A DNA stretch of 64,000 nucleotides from Nostoc linckia FACHB-104 (GCF_014696615.1 NZ_JACJQJ010000013.1:95620-159619); one strand, 5' to 3'; positions 1-9,757 are shown, numbered from the stretch's first letter. Notes: generated by a model not told the origin, from the letters alone. Translations and numbers: made by a program.

Positions 1-1
1 T

Positions 2-397
2 TGGGCATTTAATGATATTCAAACAGTTTTAAAAACCGATATTATGAAAGGCTATCGGGGTAATTTGTTTTTTCCTAATCAAAGGGTGACAAAGGCAGAA
101 GCCTTAGCAATTTTTGCTCAAGCTTACGGTGTATTTCAGTTTCCTGAAGATACTGTCAAAGACATTCTCTCTTCCCATCCAGACGCAGCTTCAATTCCCA
201 CTTGGGCTAGACAAGCGATCGCTACTGTAATTACTGAAGGTTTTCTGACTACAGATGCTCAAGGAAATATTTTCCCATTACGTCCGATGACGCGGGGGGA
301 TATGGCTGATGTATTAAGTAAATATTTGCAACGACAGCAGAAACAACCAGACACTCCAGTAGTTCCTACGAGTCCGGATAGCCCACAATTACCTTAG
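2..397 (+). CDS. SLH-domain protein, C-terminal part (5' end outside window)
   Basis: The reading frame is open from the window edge, so the gene begins upstream and only about 131 residues are visible. They read as S-layer-homology (SLH) modules: one ends around the RVTKAEALAIFAQAYG stretch, and another has the pattern IPTWARQAIATVITEGFL followed by RPMTRGDMADVL. SLH modules usually anchor exported proteins to peptidoglycan-linked polymers, and in cyanobacteria they also occur in outer-membrane porins. Here they are at the extreme C-terminus, followed by a Pro/Thr-rich tail, which fits a wall-anchored exported protein better than a porin, where SLH is N-terminal. What lies N-terminal cannot be told. 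The first in-window ATG at 44 is internal to the frame. Confidence 0.8.
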   Translation, partial: WAFNDIQTVLKTDIMKGYRGNLFFPNQRVTKAEALAIFAQAYGVFQFPEDTVKDILSSHPDAASIPTWARQAIATVITEGFLTTDAQGNIFPLRPMTRGDMADVLSKYLQRQQKQPDTPVVPTSPDSPQLP

Positions 398-523
398 TCA
401 CTGGGATTGAATCAGAATCAGGTTTTCAGGCTTAAAAGCCTTTAAAGGCTGATGGATAATGTTTTGCGATCGCTTTTGTGGCTGGCGATGTTTGAATTGT
501 GGTCAAAGCGATCGCAGATTCTA

Positions 524-623
524 ATACCAAATTAAATAATTGTGGCGACACATCAATAATATTCTAGAGGGCACGGCATTGCCGTACCCCTACAATCTGT
601 CGGATTATTTTTCCAAATAGGTA
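524..623 (-). repeat. MITE-like dispersed repeat A, copy 1
   Basis: A 100-bp element in inverted orientation relative to the copy at 2734-2834. It has degenerate terminal inverted repeats (ATACCAAATT at the left, AAATAGGTA at the right) and shares the interior ACATCAATAATATTCTAGAG, then GGGCACGGCATTGCC, then CCCCTACAATCTGTCG with the other copy. No ORF lies inside, so it is a non-autonomous repeat. Confidence 0.75.
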
Positions 624-662
624 AATTATGCGGATTTTGTAGACAGAAATTTTTAACAAAAA

Positions 663-881
663 ACTTGTGTTCTGTACGAATCAACTTGTGTTCTGTACGA
701 ATCAACTTGTGTTCTGTACGAATCAACTTGTGTTCTGTACGAATCAACTTGTGTTCTGTACGAATCGACTTGTGTTCTGTACGAATCGACTTGTGTTCTG
801 TACGAATTAACTTGTGTTCTGTACGAATCAACTTGTGTTCTGTACGAATCAACTTGTGTTCTGTACAAATCAACTTGTGTT
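663..881. repeat. 21-bp direct tandem array, ten copies plus a partial
   Basis: Ten contiguous copies of a 21-bp unit (ACTTGTGTTC + TGTACGAATCA) start at 663, 684, 705, 726, 747, 768, 789, 810, 831 and 852, then a partial copy at 873. Only a few bases vary: the 5th and 6th copies end TCG, the 7th ends TTA, and the 10th has TGTACAAAT. There are no spacers, so this is not CRISPR. Because 21 is divisible by three, both strands carry spurious open frames of 7-residue repeats. The rest of the 398-935 intergenic stretch holds only the MITE-like copy at 524-623 and no gene. Confidence 0.95.
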
Positions 882-935
882 GTTAACCAACAAACTTATA
901 CTAATTCACAAATAATATAATACAAATGCCAGCCC

Positions 936-2432
936 TTACTGTTGCAGCCTTTTCTGAGCAGATACTAGCAATTTTTGTGCTTCTGCGTAGGCTGTTGTTC
1001 CGGCTTGGATAGTTTTCAGGCGATTGATAATGCCTTGGATTTTACCTTTTAACTGCTGAGGATTAGCAGGAGGCGAAGCAATCAAACCTTGAATTTGCTC
1101 ATTTGCTGCTTGAAGAGATGCTTGTGCTTCACTTTCGGCTTTGCGTCGAGTTTCAATAATGCCTAAGTTAGTTTGATATTCTGCTAGAAGTTTTTGCGCG
1201 GCTACATAGCCTGGTTCTTCAACGCGAATGTTTTCTAGCTGGTCGATTGATTTTTGCCATAATTTTGCAATTTGTTCCCATTGAACTACAGAGTGGGGCG
1301 GATTTTGTGATGCTTTGGCAGCTGCTAGGGCAAATTGCTTTGCTGCTTCAATATATGTACCGCTACGAGGATCGGCTACTGTTTTGAGTTTGACTTGATA
1401 ACCAGCTAATAACCTTTGTGCTTCTAAGTAGCGAGGATTTTCTGTAGGAATTTGATTGAGACGTTTAATCGCCTGTTCCCACAGTTCTGTTGCGGCTTTG
1501 GCTTGTGTCGGTTGGATTTTTTCGGCTTCTAAATCAAATTCTTGCGCCGCAGCAATAAATGTACCGATGCGGGCGTTATCAAAATCGCGTTTGTAGGCTT
1601 TGAGTTTACTTTGTGCAGTTTCTCCCGCGAATGTGGCTTTGGGGATTTGATCTAATTGATCTATAGCTGCTTGCCAAGAAGCGATCGCATTTTCTTTATC
1701 CTTAATGGTACTAGCTTTGTCGTATTGCTGGCGTGCTAGTTTTAGCGCCATTTCTCCTTGTTCTAGGGGTGTAAAAGCATTCCTATCTTGGAAAGCTACA
1801 GCTTCTATCCGCGCTACTCTCCCACGCGCAGCTTCAAATTCATCTACAGTAAACTTCCAAGTGCAACCAAAAAAATTACAATAAGCTTTGGGATAATATC
1901 CTAAAAACCAAACTGGTAAGTTATTTAAATTGTTTTGAGCTGCTGCAGCTTTTTGGGAACCTTGCTCAATATCAGCTGGGCTAGTAGCTTGATTAATTAA
2001 CTGGTCTGCTTGCTCTAGGTTTTTAATTGCCTCACGATAGTGATAATCCATATTGATGTAGCTAGGCAATAACAGGATGGGAGCAGCATTAGCAACAGGC
2101 CAGCGAATCATAGGGTAAGGCAAATTTACTACCCATAATATTCCTGCGGAACTGCCTAAAAGTATAGTTACCCATTTTAATTTGGTAAAAAAACCCGGCG
2201 ATTGATTAGCTTTTGCGGCTTGTTTGAGTACTTTCTCGCTAAATTGTGGATAGATATCAATCACGCTATCCCGTAATTCATCCAATTTAGCGCGATCGCC
2301 TTTTTCTTTACACAGTTGTTCTAATCGCTTAATTACTATTTCCTGCTCAATTTTTCCTACCTGATCTTTACCACTACATCGTTGAACTTCTGCTTGCAAA
2401 ATTTGTAGAGCTTTTTTATTGAGACGATACAT
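936..2432 (-). CDS. membrane-anchored repeat/coiled-coil protein of unknown function
   Basis: A 498-residue protein of no recognised named family. The first 85 or so residues are hydrophilic and charged. A hydrophobic stretch follows at about residues 85-125 (WVTILLGSSAGILWVV, then PILLLPSYI), giving one membrane anchor or a hairpin. The remainder is Ala/Gln/Lys-rich helix. At least three degenerate units are visible with the pattern W-x-x-A-I-x-x-L-x-x-IP followed by Y-x-x-A-x-x-L-L-x-x-Y, so a TPR-like or coiled-coil rod is expected. Two cysteines flank CNFFGC near residue 187. It is transcribed convergently with the upstream repeats. The role is unknown; a scaffold at the membrane is only a guess. 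Confidence 0.8.
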   Translation of the reverse strand: MYRLNKKALQILQAEVQRCSGKDQVGKIEQEIVIKRLEQLCKEKGDRAKLDELRDSVIDIYPQFSEKVLKQAAKANQSPGFFTKLKWVTILLGSSAGILWVVNLPYPMIRWPVANAAPILLLPSYINMDYHYREAIKNLEQADQLINQATSPADIEQGSQKAAAAQNNLNNLPVWFLGYYPKAYCNFFGCTWKFTVDEFEAARGRVARIEAVAFQDRNAFTPLEQGEMALKLARQQYDKASTIKDKENAIASWQAAIDQLDQIPKATFAGETAQSKLKAYKRDFDNARIGTFIAAAQEFDLEAEKIQPTQAKAATELWEQAIKRLNQIPTENPRYLEAQRLLAGYQVKLKTVADPRSGTYIEAAKQFALAAAKASQNPPHSVVQWEQIAKLWQKSIDQLENIRVEEPGYVAAQKLLAEYQTNLGIIETRRKAESEAQASLQAANEQIQGLIASPPANPQQLKGKIQGIINRLKTIQAGTTAYAEAQKLLVSAQKRLQQ

Positions 2433-2662
2433 AGGAATTATATGTAATTTATAATCCTAGTATTCCCATGCTGTGCCTACTTATAAATTAATACGCTGGG
2501 GTTAAGCTGATTAGCGATTGATTTGTAACTTACTTAAAAAAGGCAGATCAATTGGGGGATTCTCCCCCAAACCCCCGATTGGGTGACGGTTGCGTCCCCC
2601 AAACCCCCTCCAAAATGATTGTTCTGTTTTGTTGTTGAGTCACTAGTTTTTTGGTTTTGTTC

Positions 2663-2706
2663 AGGACTTACGCAAAATTTGTCATTGCGACCGGAACGTA
2701 GTGCAA
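2663..2706 (+). repeat. truncated dispersed repeat B
   Basis: Begins AGGACTTACGCA and contains TGTCATTGCGACCGGAACG, matching the left end of the fuller copy at 57869-57996. The right terminal repeat is absent, so this copy is truncated. Just upstream (about 2553-2625) lies an unexplained C-tract-rich segment with several CCCCCAAACCCCC runs. No gene lies in 2433-2964. Confidence 0.65.
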
Positions 2707-2733
2707 TAATGCTCGGTTAAGGATTTTTAACTC

Positions 2734-2834
2734 ATACCAATTTGAAAAAAGAATGCGACAGATTGTAGGGGCACAGGCATTGCCTTGCCCTCTAGAATAT
2801 ATTGATGTGTCGCAAACATTATTTGAATTGGTAT
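2734..2834 (+). repeat. MITE-like dispersed repeat A, copy 2
   Basis: A 101-bp element bounded by perfect 9-bp inverted repeats, ATACCAATT at 2734 and AATTGGTAT at 2826. The interior shares long blocks with the inverted copy at 524-623. The end GAATGCGACAGA next to the left terminus recurs alone (as its complement) at 22909-22935. No coding capacity, so non-autonomous. Confidence 0.8.
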
Positions 2835-2878
2835 CAGAATTTGGTTTGGGGAAAAGGTGTACCCCTGGGGGGAAGCAA

Positions 2879-2957
2879 GCTACGCGTAGCGTCTTTGCAG
2901 GAGAAAGGGTAAGGGTTAAAGATTTTTTCTTGCCCCTTTTCCCCTAGCCCTTTTGCC
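2879..2957. repeat. palindrome GCTACGCGTAGC plus purine/pyrimidine-rich repeat
   Basis: A perfect 12-bp palindrome GCTACGCGTAGC (2879-2890) within GAAGCAAGC...GTCTTTGC context is followed by GGGTAAGGGTTAAAG and CCCCTTTTCCCC stretches related to the low-complexity blocks near 31440 and 41600. It sits just downstream of the PTS gene and is probably a dispersed extragenic repeat. Confidence 0.55.
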
Positions 2958-2964
2958 TTTAACC

Positions 2965-5442
2965 TTATGAAGTGAGTTGTCTTACTTGGGTGGCGGAATC
3001 TAGTTGTAAGGCTGATGCGGCGATTGCCTGACACTCACTGATAGTTAATTGGGCGATCGCTTGTTTTAATATGGGGATGGCTTGGGGATTAACGCTTAAT
3101 TCATTTAATCCCAAACCTAATAAAATCTCGGTAGCAGATGGATCTGCGGCGAGTTCACCACATAATCCTACCCAAATTCCCGCAGCATGACCGGCTTGGA
3201 CTGTTTGTTGTACCATTCGCAACACGGCTGGGTGGAGTGCGTCTGTTAAATTGGCGACACGGGGGTTATTGCGATCGCCTGCCATGACATACTGACTAAG
3301 GTCGTTAGTACCGATACTAAAAAAGTCTACTTCGGCTGCTAGTTGATCGGCGATGGCTACGGCTGCGGGTACTTCAATCATAATGCCGACTTTGACGTTG
3401 CTATCAAAGGGAATACCAGCTTGTGTCAGTTCCCTTTGCACTTGATTTAATATTGCTTTAGCTGCTCGAACTTCGGTAATGGTAGTAATCATCGGCAGCA
3501 TAATTTTAATATTGTGTCCGTGACTGGCTCGCAAAATTGCCCGTAACTGAGTTCTAAATAAATCGGGATGATCTAAACATAAGCGAATTCCCCGCCAACC
3601 AAGAAAGGGATTTGTCTCTAATGGAACTTTGATGTAAGGCAAAGGTTTATCACCACCGACATCCAATGTCCGAATAATTAATGGTTGTTGATCTAAAACT
3701 TGTGCGATCGCTTGGTATACTGCTAATTGCTCCTCTTCCGTGGGAGCACTTGTCCTACCTAGATACAGAAATTCTGTACGCAGTAGTCCTACTCCTTCAG
3801 CGCCGCTAGCTAAAGCAACTTGAACGTCAGCTATACTACCGATGTTGGCAAATACATTTACTTGCTTACCATCGCGGGTAATGGCTGGTTGGTGTGCTTT
3901 GGCTAGCGCTTCCTGTTGCACGGTTTGCCATGCTTCGCGTTTAGCTTCTAATATACTCAAAATATCTGCTTCTGGCTCTACCCAAGCTTTGCCACTCTCA
4001 CCATCAAGAGCCATGATTGTACCGTCTTCTAGATACAATATGCCTGCATCTACGCCTAATACTGCGGGAATCCCTAATGTGCGGGCAATAATTGCACTGT
4101 GAGATGTGGCACTTCCAGAAGTCGTACAAATACCTAAAACTTTGCTGGGGTCTAATCCGATGGTGTCTGAGGGAGTTAAATCACTGGCTACTAAAATCGC
4201 TGGTTCGGTGAGTTCCAAAGTCTGCGCTGATGTCCCTGCTAACAGCCGCAGCACTCGCTGTCCCACATCAACCACATCTTCAACTCGTTCTTGTAAGTAT
4301 GCATCTTCTAATTGGTGGTAGCTAGCAGCTACTTCATCAACCACAGCTTGCCAAGCGGCTTCAGCGTTGAGATGATGGTCAAAAATCCTCACTCGTACGG
4401 CTTCTAACAATACCGGATCTTCTAAAAACAGCAGATGGGCGACAAAAATCCCCGCTTCCGTGTCGCCAATTTGCATGGAAGCTTGGGAAAATAATGCTTG
4501 AATTTGCTGTTGGGCAGTAGCAATAGCTGCTTGTAATCTTTGCCACTCGGCTTCTACATCTTCTACGTTATATTCTGTAGGTATAATAGCAGCCGCTTGA
4601 TAATGAATTACAGGTGCGATCGCCACTCCAGGAGAAGCTGCAATTCCCGAAAGTTCGCCATGAGTTGTTGGAGTATGGTGTTCTACGGCGGTTGGTAATT
4701 TTAAACTAGAATCATCCTCCCCAAAGTTATTGGCGATTAATTCTGCTAAGGCTGCTAAAGCCTGTTCTGCATCTGCACCGCTAGCTGTAATTTCTAACTC
4801 GTGTCCTTGACGCACCCCTAGAGTTGCAACTTGATTAATACTGTCACCTCTAACAGTATTTGTACCTCTAGTAATATTCTTTACCCAGATTTGTGATTGA
4901 TATTGACCAGCAATGGTGACAAATTGTGCTGCTGGACGAGCGTGTAAACCCAAGCGGTTGTTGACTGTGAGGCGAATTTCTTTGGTTGCGGATTCTGTGC
5001 TAGCTGTGGCAACAACTGTCAGAGGACTATTAACCGCCCCTAATAAGGTTGCTTTTGCTACTAAAGCAGACCGTGCTTCTGCCAGTACTTGCTGGATATT
5101 ATGACCAAGTGAAGCTGCAACCACAGCTGCGATCGCACCTTCTACTAGCGGTGCTTCACACAAATGCACCTTTTCCCGTTGTTCTGGTGAGAGGAACTCC
5201 AGCGCCATTTCTGCACTCATCAAAGCGCTACCCAGATCCATTAACACCAGCACACCACCATCACTAAATACAGATGCGATCGCCTCATAAACCTGCATCG
5301 GATCTGTACCCAAAGGATTTTCTGGATCGTCAATCCCCGCTGCGATCGCTAAGGGAACTCGACCTTGAACCATTTGCGCTGCTAGTTGCTGTACGCCAAG
5401 CGCGAGTTGTTGACTGTGAGAAACAATAACAATTCCGACCAC
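2965..5442 (-). CDS. ptsP: trimodular PTS phosphoryl-transfer protein (DhaM-type EIIA - HPr - enzyme I)
   Basis: An 825-residue fusion of three phosphotransferase modules. Residues 1-135 are a DhaM/mannose-type EIIA domain with the phosphorylatable His in VSHSQQLA (His9). Residues 154-240 are an HPr domain with NRLGLHARPAAQF (His167). Residues 262-825 are a full enzyme I: the phospho-His loop is TTSGSATSHSAIIART (His448), the PEP-binding barrel includes EGVGLLRTEFL, and the C-terminal motif is GLCGELAADP. Enzyme I takes phosphate from PEP and passes it through HPr to EIIA. In DhaM systems the acceptor is the ADP held by DhaL of dihydroxyacetone kinase. No dhaK, dhaL or sugar permease is within the window, so the partner is unseen. 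It differs from short E. coli DhaM in carrying a complete enzyme I. It is divergent from the LRV gene. Confidence 0.93.
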   Translation of the reverse strand: MVGIVIVSHSQQLALGVQQLAAQMVQGRVPLAIAAGIDDPENPLGTDPMQVYEAIASVFSDGGVLVLMDLGSALMSAEMALEFLSPEQREKVHLCEAPLVEGAIAAVVAASLGHNIQQVLAEARSALVAKATLLGAVNSPLTVVATASTESATKEIRLTVNNRLGLHARPAAQFVTIAGQYQSQIWVKNITRGTNTVRGDSINQVATLGVRQGHELEITASGADAEQALAALAELIANNFGEDDSSLKLPTAVEHHTPTTHGELSGIAASPGVAIAPVIHYQAAAIIPTEYNVEDVEAEWQRLQAAIATAQQQIQALFSQASMQIGDTEAGIFVAHLLFLEDPVLLEAVRVRIFDHHLNAEAAWQAVVDEVAASYHQLEDAYLQERVEDVVDVGQRVLRLLAGTSAQTLELTEPAILVASDLTPSDTIGLDPSKVLGICTTSGSATSHSAIIARTLGIPAVLGVDAGILYLEDGTIMALDGESGKAWVEPEADILSILEAKREAWQTVQQEALAKAHQPAITRDGKQVNVFANIGSIADVQVALASGAEGVGLLRTEFLYLGRTSAPTEEEQLAVYQAIAQVLDQQPLIIRTLDVGGDKPLPYIKVPLETNPFLGWRGIRLCLDHPDLFRTQLRAILRASHGHNIKIMLPMITTITEVRAAKAILNQVQRELTQAGIPFDSNVKVGIMIEVPAAVAIADQLAAEVDFFSIGTNDLSQYVMAGDRNNPRVANLTDALHPAVLRMVQQTVQAGHAAGIWVGLCGELAADPSATEILLGLGLNELSVNPQAIPILKQAIAQLTISECQAIAASALQLDSATQVRQLTS

Positions 5443-5676
5443 GGCAACACCATCAACTCTTTTGAGAGACTTTGGCTGAGTCAGTTAACCCTTACATTCT
5501 TCCATTTTCTCCCAAGAAAATCAGCGTTGATTTTCAAATCGCAACTTTATATGACAAAGTCGAATTCTGTTTGCTATGTAACAGTTCTGGGAATTATGAA
5601 GATAGGAATAAAAACTGCGACTGTAGTTTATCTCCTGCAACTTTTATAGTATCAATGTACTACTGTATTAGGTTTT

Positions 5677-8600
5677 ATGGTGATGCAACCTCTTCAGCCT
5701 GTTAGCGTAGCCGATTTACAAGCATTTTTAGATACACCAGAGCAGTTATTACAGCAGTCGCCGCAATTGCAATTAGCTGTTGCTAGTTACATTGAAACGC
5801 CGCGATCGCTCTTAGAAGTTCTAGTTAATAGCCCTGATGAGCAAGTAGCTCAAGCCGCTAGCTTACACGTAAATTGGGTGGGAGAAATTACAGAAAATTG
5901 GCAGCAAGCGGTAGATACCATACTGCAACAACAGCAACTCGGACAAAATGACAGGCTAGCTGTAGAATTGCTCAAATTAGGAACTGTACCACCCTGCTTT
6001 TTCAGCGAATGGGTTCCCGCAGAACGGCTAATTCCGGCATTGCGTAATCCCTATATGCCATTAAAGTATCGTTTGCAACTGCTAGAACGTCTAGCGCAGG
6101 AACCAACTTTAGAACCACGCTTACAAGTAGCAGAATCACCAGAAACACCCTTAGCAGTATTAGAGCAGTTGGCTGGCGATTTAGAATTACCTATTAGGTT
6201 AGCGGTGAAATTTAACTCTAGTTGTCCACCATCATTAATTGAACTGGTGGAAGGACAGCATACGGTTGCATCTGATTGGAATACCGATGCAGAACAGCTA
6301 ACCATGTTAGGACAAAGCCGTTGGCCTTGGATTCGGTTGGCTGTGGCGCAAAATCCCTCAGCGACAGCAGCAACGCTGATGCAGTTGGCTGGGGATAGGG
6401 TATATAAAATTCAGTTAGCAGTGGCGAAGAATCCAGAAACACCCGCAGATGTGTTAGCTATATTAGCGCAACATCAAGATAAAACAATCCAAGCAACTGT
6501 AGCCGAACATCAAAATGCAACGGAAGAAATATTACATCAACTGTTTCCCACTCAGCAGCAACTTTTAAAAAGACGGAAAAATTTACCAGCTAGTATTTTA
6601 GAAAGATTTTTTAACGAAGCAGCGACGAATAAACCTATTTGGCAAAATAATGAACTGCGCTATTTATGTTTAGGACAACCGAATACACCAAATAGAATTT
6701 TAGCTGAGTTAGCAAATATTGATTTAGAACTATTAAGAGCAGAAAAAGCAGCAAAGTCCCAGCCGCCATCACCAGAAGTTTTTGAGCAATGGATTCAAGA
6801 TGATTTGAGATTTTTGGTTGAGGTTGCCAATCATCCGCAGGTTTCGGTAACAATTTTAGAAAGATTGATTCACTATCCTAATCCTTACATTAAGCTAGCT
6901 GTTGCCCAACATTCACAGACACCTGAAGAACTTAAACTGCGTTTATTACAGGAGTTAGGTGTTAATTCAAAAGAGGATATTAAAGTTAAAATTGCTGCAC
7001 ATCTAGATACTCCCTTACATATTTTGGAGGCGATGGGACAAAATGAGCTTTATCACACCAAGCTATTACAAGAAATTCGCCGCGTTTTAGTTTCTGAATA
7101 TGCAGTAAATGCTCACTCATTTAAGTCTCTGGCTGATAAAGTAATGTCGGATTTAAAGCACAAAGTTCTATATCCAGCAGGTATATCTGTAGATGTTGAG
7201 CAATGGATGGCAATTATTCAAAATCCTGATGTCATGGAGGTGATGGCAAGAAATTTAATGTCTGATGAAACAGACTATGAATTACATCCATTAATGATGG
7301 GATTAATGCCGCAATGGGCTGAATTACTTCCTGAACTAACACAGAAGTTAGTAGAAGAAGTAGTCATAAATATCCGGGGTATTTTGACAGTAATTAATAC
7401 TGATATCAAAATTACTGCTAGCCATCGTTCTGTGGGTGTAGCACTAGTAGGAAATCCGCATACACCGATAGGTTTGCGAGAAGAATTAAAAAACCAGCTT
7501 ATTCTTCCTCTTGATAGAAGAGGACATTACCGTGATGATTATGATGTGCGAATGTCACTAGCTTATAATCCCCAGATTCCTGAAGCCGAACGGAACACCT
7601 ATCTACAACAAGTTTTCCAAATGAAGGGGGAACAAAGAACTTTAGAAGAATTAGCTAAAAATCCTCAAACACCTACTCATCTATTAGCAGAATTGGCTAA
7701 TTCATCAGATAACATTATTCGCCATTACATTGCAAAAAATCCCTCGACTCCTGTAGAAATTCTGATTCAACTTACTGAAGATGACGATCAACAAGTGCGG
7801 GAGTGTGCTTTAAAAAATCCTCATGTGCCTATTCTCGAAGCACATCACCAAATGCAGTTAGGAGTCTATAAACTTTCATTAGCTCAAACTGAAGCAGAAG
7901 AGACTGCAAATGCTCATCAATTAATGGCGCGTCGTGCGGATAGTCCTTATGCATTGGCGCAGGTTGTAGAAAAAGGCGATCACAATTCTAAACTTACCGC
8001 CGCACGTAGCAATAAAACTCCTATCCAAGTATTACAACAACTAGCAAAAGATGCAGATGAAGCTGTGCGGCAGGCTGTCTCCCAAAATGCCAATTTACCT
8101 TTAAATAACTTACTAGAATTGGCGCGAGATCCAAGTTTGAATGTGCGCTCAAATCTTGCCTACAAACCATCTCATAGCAAAACACCAACACCTATTCAAC
8201 TATTAGAAATATTGGCACAAGATGAATCTGAGCGAATTCGCGCCAGAGTTGCAGAACATCCCGATACACCTGTGGAAATATTGGTGCGGTTAGCTAACGA
8301 TAGCAGCCGTGAAGTCAAAACCAAACTAATTGCTAACCCTAACACCCCCACAACAATTTTAAATCGCTTGGGATTAGAAGAAAATCTCGTAAATCAACGC
8401 AATCCCAATACACCAGGAATTGTCCTTGCTCAAGCAGTTAAAAGCATGAGTGGGAAAAATCTCGCTGATTTTATTAAACATCCTGTCAAAGGTTCGCAAA
8501 TGCCGGCAGAAACTTTGGCACAGTTAGCAACTCACACCGATAGTTCGGTGCGTTATCGCGTCGCGTCGCACCCTAACACCCCAGCCACAGTTTTAAGACA

Positions 8601-9732
8601 GTTAGCTAGAGATTCGTATGTCGCTACAATTCGTGCTGTCGCCAGTAATCCCAACACATCCCCGGAAACGTTAGAAGTACTCGCCAGCCATCCAGATTTC
8701 ACAACGCGTTTGGATGTAGTTCGCAATCCCAATACACCGCCTCACGCACTTTCCCAAATTGTTCAAAGTACCCAAAATTCAGGAAATACCCCAAATCAAA
8801 CCGTGGATATGCTCAAGAGTGCATTTCCTGGTAATCATAATGATGTGCTGCGTTCCATAGCTAGTAATCCGCGCACACCTATTGAAGCATTAGAAATTTT
8901 AGCCAGAAGGGAATTTGTCGGTGCAACACCCGATCCGCAAGCATTGATTCCACCTACAACCGATGATGAGATAATGCGATCGCTTGCATACAACCCCAGC
9001 TTAACACCACAACTGCTGGGCATTATCACCCAAGACCCTAGCGTAGAGGTGCGAGTTTGTTTAGTCCGTCATCCCAATTTAACAGAGGCTTTATGGTTGC
9101 GCTTGGCAGAAGATACAGCAATCTCTGTACGGGAAGCTGTTGCAGCTGCAAACAACGCACCTGTGAGTGTTTTGGAATTATTGGCGCGGGATGAACAAAG
9201 CGAGGTACGAATTAAAGTAGCAACTAACTCTAATACATTAATTCCTGTTTTAGAACTTTTAGCCAGCGACGAAAACCCCAGTGTCAGAACTGCTGCGGCT
9301 AGTAATCCTCATCTACCAGAAAGCATCCTGACACAACTAGGCAGCGATGAAAAAGTCGAAGTTCGCCGCGCAGTTGCTCAAAATCCCAACACTCCGGCTG
9401 CTATTAAACAAACGCTGCGCGATTTGCTTGTTCAACCCAACACCCAGCAAGCCACGAGTACCACCTTGCGCGGAATCAACCGCATTTACAACCCCAGCAG
9501 CGATGATATAACGAGCATACTTACAGAATATGCGACTTCCGAAAACGCCTTTGTCCGCTTAGTAACCCTACTCCACCCGCTAACTCCCCCAGAAATTTTG
9601 ACACAAGCAACGCAGTCTGCATCTTGGCTGGAACGCTATGCAGTTGCAGATAACCCCGCAACTCCAAGGGAATTACGCCAGCAGCTTACCCAAGATAGTA
9701 ATCGAGTTGTTCGTGTAGCAGCTAAAGTTTAG
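5677..9732 (+). CDS. giant leucine-rich-repeat-variant (LRV/HEAT-like) protein
   Basis: A 1351-residue protein built almost wholly from about 24-residue alpha-helical repeats of the LRV type. The pattern is NPNTP-x-x-x-L-x-x-LA-x-D-x-x-x-x-VR-x-x-VA, repeated dozens of times, for example NPNTPPHALSQIV and HPDTPVEILVRLA. LRV repeats form a right-handed superhelix and serve as protein or nucleic-acid binding surfaces. The classic LRV protein of Azotobacter has an N-terminal iron-sulfur cluster, but no matching cysteine cluster is visible here. Repeats are clearest after residue 550; residues about 330-560 are more diverged. ATG at 5677 or 5683 are both possible. The predicted nuclease gene starts 25 bp after the stop codon, with an SD in the gap, so cotranscription is likely. 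It is probably a scaffold; the binding partner is unknown. Confidence 0.88.
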   Translation: MVMQPLQPVSVADLQAFLDTPEQLLQQSPQLQLAVASYIETPRSLLEVLVNSPDEQVAQAASLHVNWVGEITENWQQAVDTILQQQQLGQNDRLAVELLKLGTVPPCFFSEWVPAERLIPALRNPYMPLKYRLQLLERLAQEPTLEPRLQVAESPETPLAVLEQLAGDLELPIRLAVKFNSSCPPSLIELVEGQHTVASDWNTDAEQLTMLGQSRWPWIRLAVAQNPSATAATLMQLAGDRVYKIQLAVAKNPETPADVLAILAQHQDKTIQATVAEHQNATEEILHQLFPTQQQLLKRRKNLPASILERFFNEAATNKPIWQNNELRYLCLGQPNTPNRILAELANIDLELLRAEKAAKSQPPSPEVFEQWIQDDLRFLVEVANHPQVSVTILERLIHYPNPYIKLAVAQHSQTPEELKLRLLQELGVNSKEDIKVKIAAHLDTPLHILEAMGQNELYHTKLLQEIRRVLVSEYAVNAHSFKSLADKVMSDLKHKVLYPAGISVDVEQWMAIIQNPDVMEVMARNLMSDETDYELHPLMMGLMPQWAELLPELTQKLVEEVVINIRGILTVINTDIKITASHRSVGVALVGNPHTPIGLREELKNQLILPLDRRGHYRDDYDVRMSLAYNPQIPEAERNTYLQQVFQMKGEQRTLEELAKNPQTPTHLLAELANSSDNIIRHYIAKNPSTPVEILIQLTEDDDQQVRECALKNPHVPILEAHHQMQLGVYKLSLAQTEAEETANAHQLMARRADSPYALAQVVEKGDHNSKLTAARSNKTPIQVLQQLAKDADEAVRQAVSQNANLPLNNLLELARDPSLNVRSNLAYKPSHSKTPTPIQLLEILAQDESERIRARVAEHPDTPVEILVRLANDSSREVKTKLIANPNTPTTILNRLGLEENLVNQRNPNTPGIVLAQAVKSMSGKNLADFIKHPVKGSQMPAETLAQLATHTDSSVRYRVASHPNTPATVLRQLARDSYVATIRAVASNPNTSPETLEVLASHPDFTTRLDVVRNPNTPPHALSQIVQSTQNSGNTPNQTVDMLKSAFPGNHNDVLRSIASNPRTPIEALEILARREFVGATPDPQALIPPTTDDEIMRSLAYNPSLTPQLLGIITQDPSVEVRVCLVRHPNLTEALWLRLAEDTAISVREAVAAANNAPVSVLELLARDEQSEVRIKVATNSNTLIPVLELLASDENPSVRTAAASNPHLPESILTQLGSDEKVEVRRAVAQNPNTPAAIKQTLRDLLVQPNTQQATSTTLRGINRIYNPSSDDITSILTEYATSENAFVRLVTLLHPLTPPEILTQATQSASWLERYAVADNPATPRELRQQLTQDSNRVVRVAAKV

Positions 9733-9757
9733 TTGTGAATAATTGAGGATGTTGCAG

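Noticed and set aside
663..881. CRISPR array
   Set aside because: The units are contiguous with no spacers, and no cas genes are in the window.
553..886. Open frames of 7-residue repeats on both strands across the 21-bp array
   Set aside because: They exist only because the 21-bp unit is divisible by three and has no stop; no start signal, no similarity to proteins, and both strands are open alike.
2753..3034. Short ORFs in the spacer left of the PTS gene
   Set aside because: They lie in the MITE-like element and low-complexity repeats, with no family similarity.
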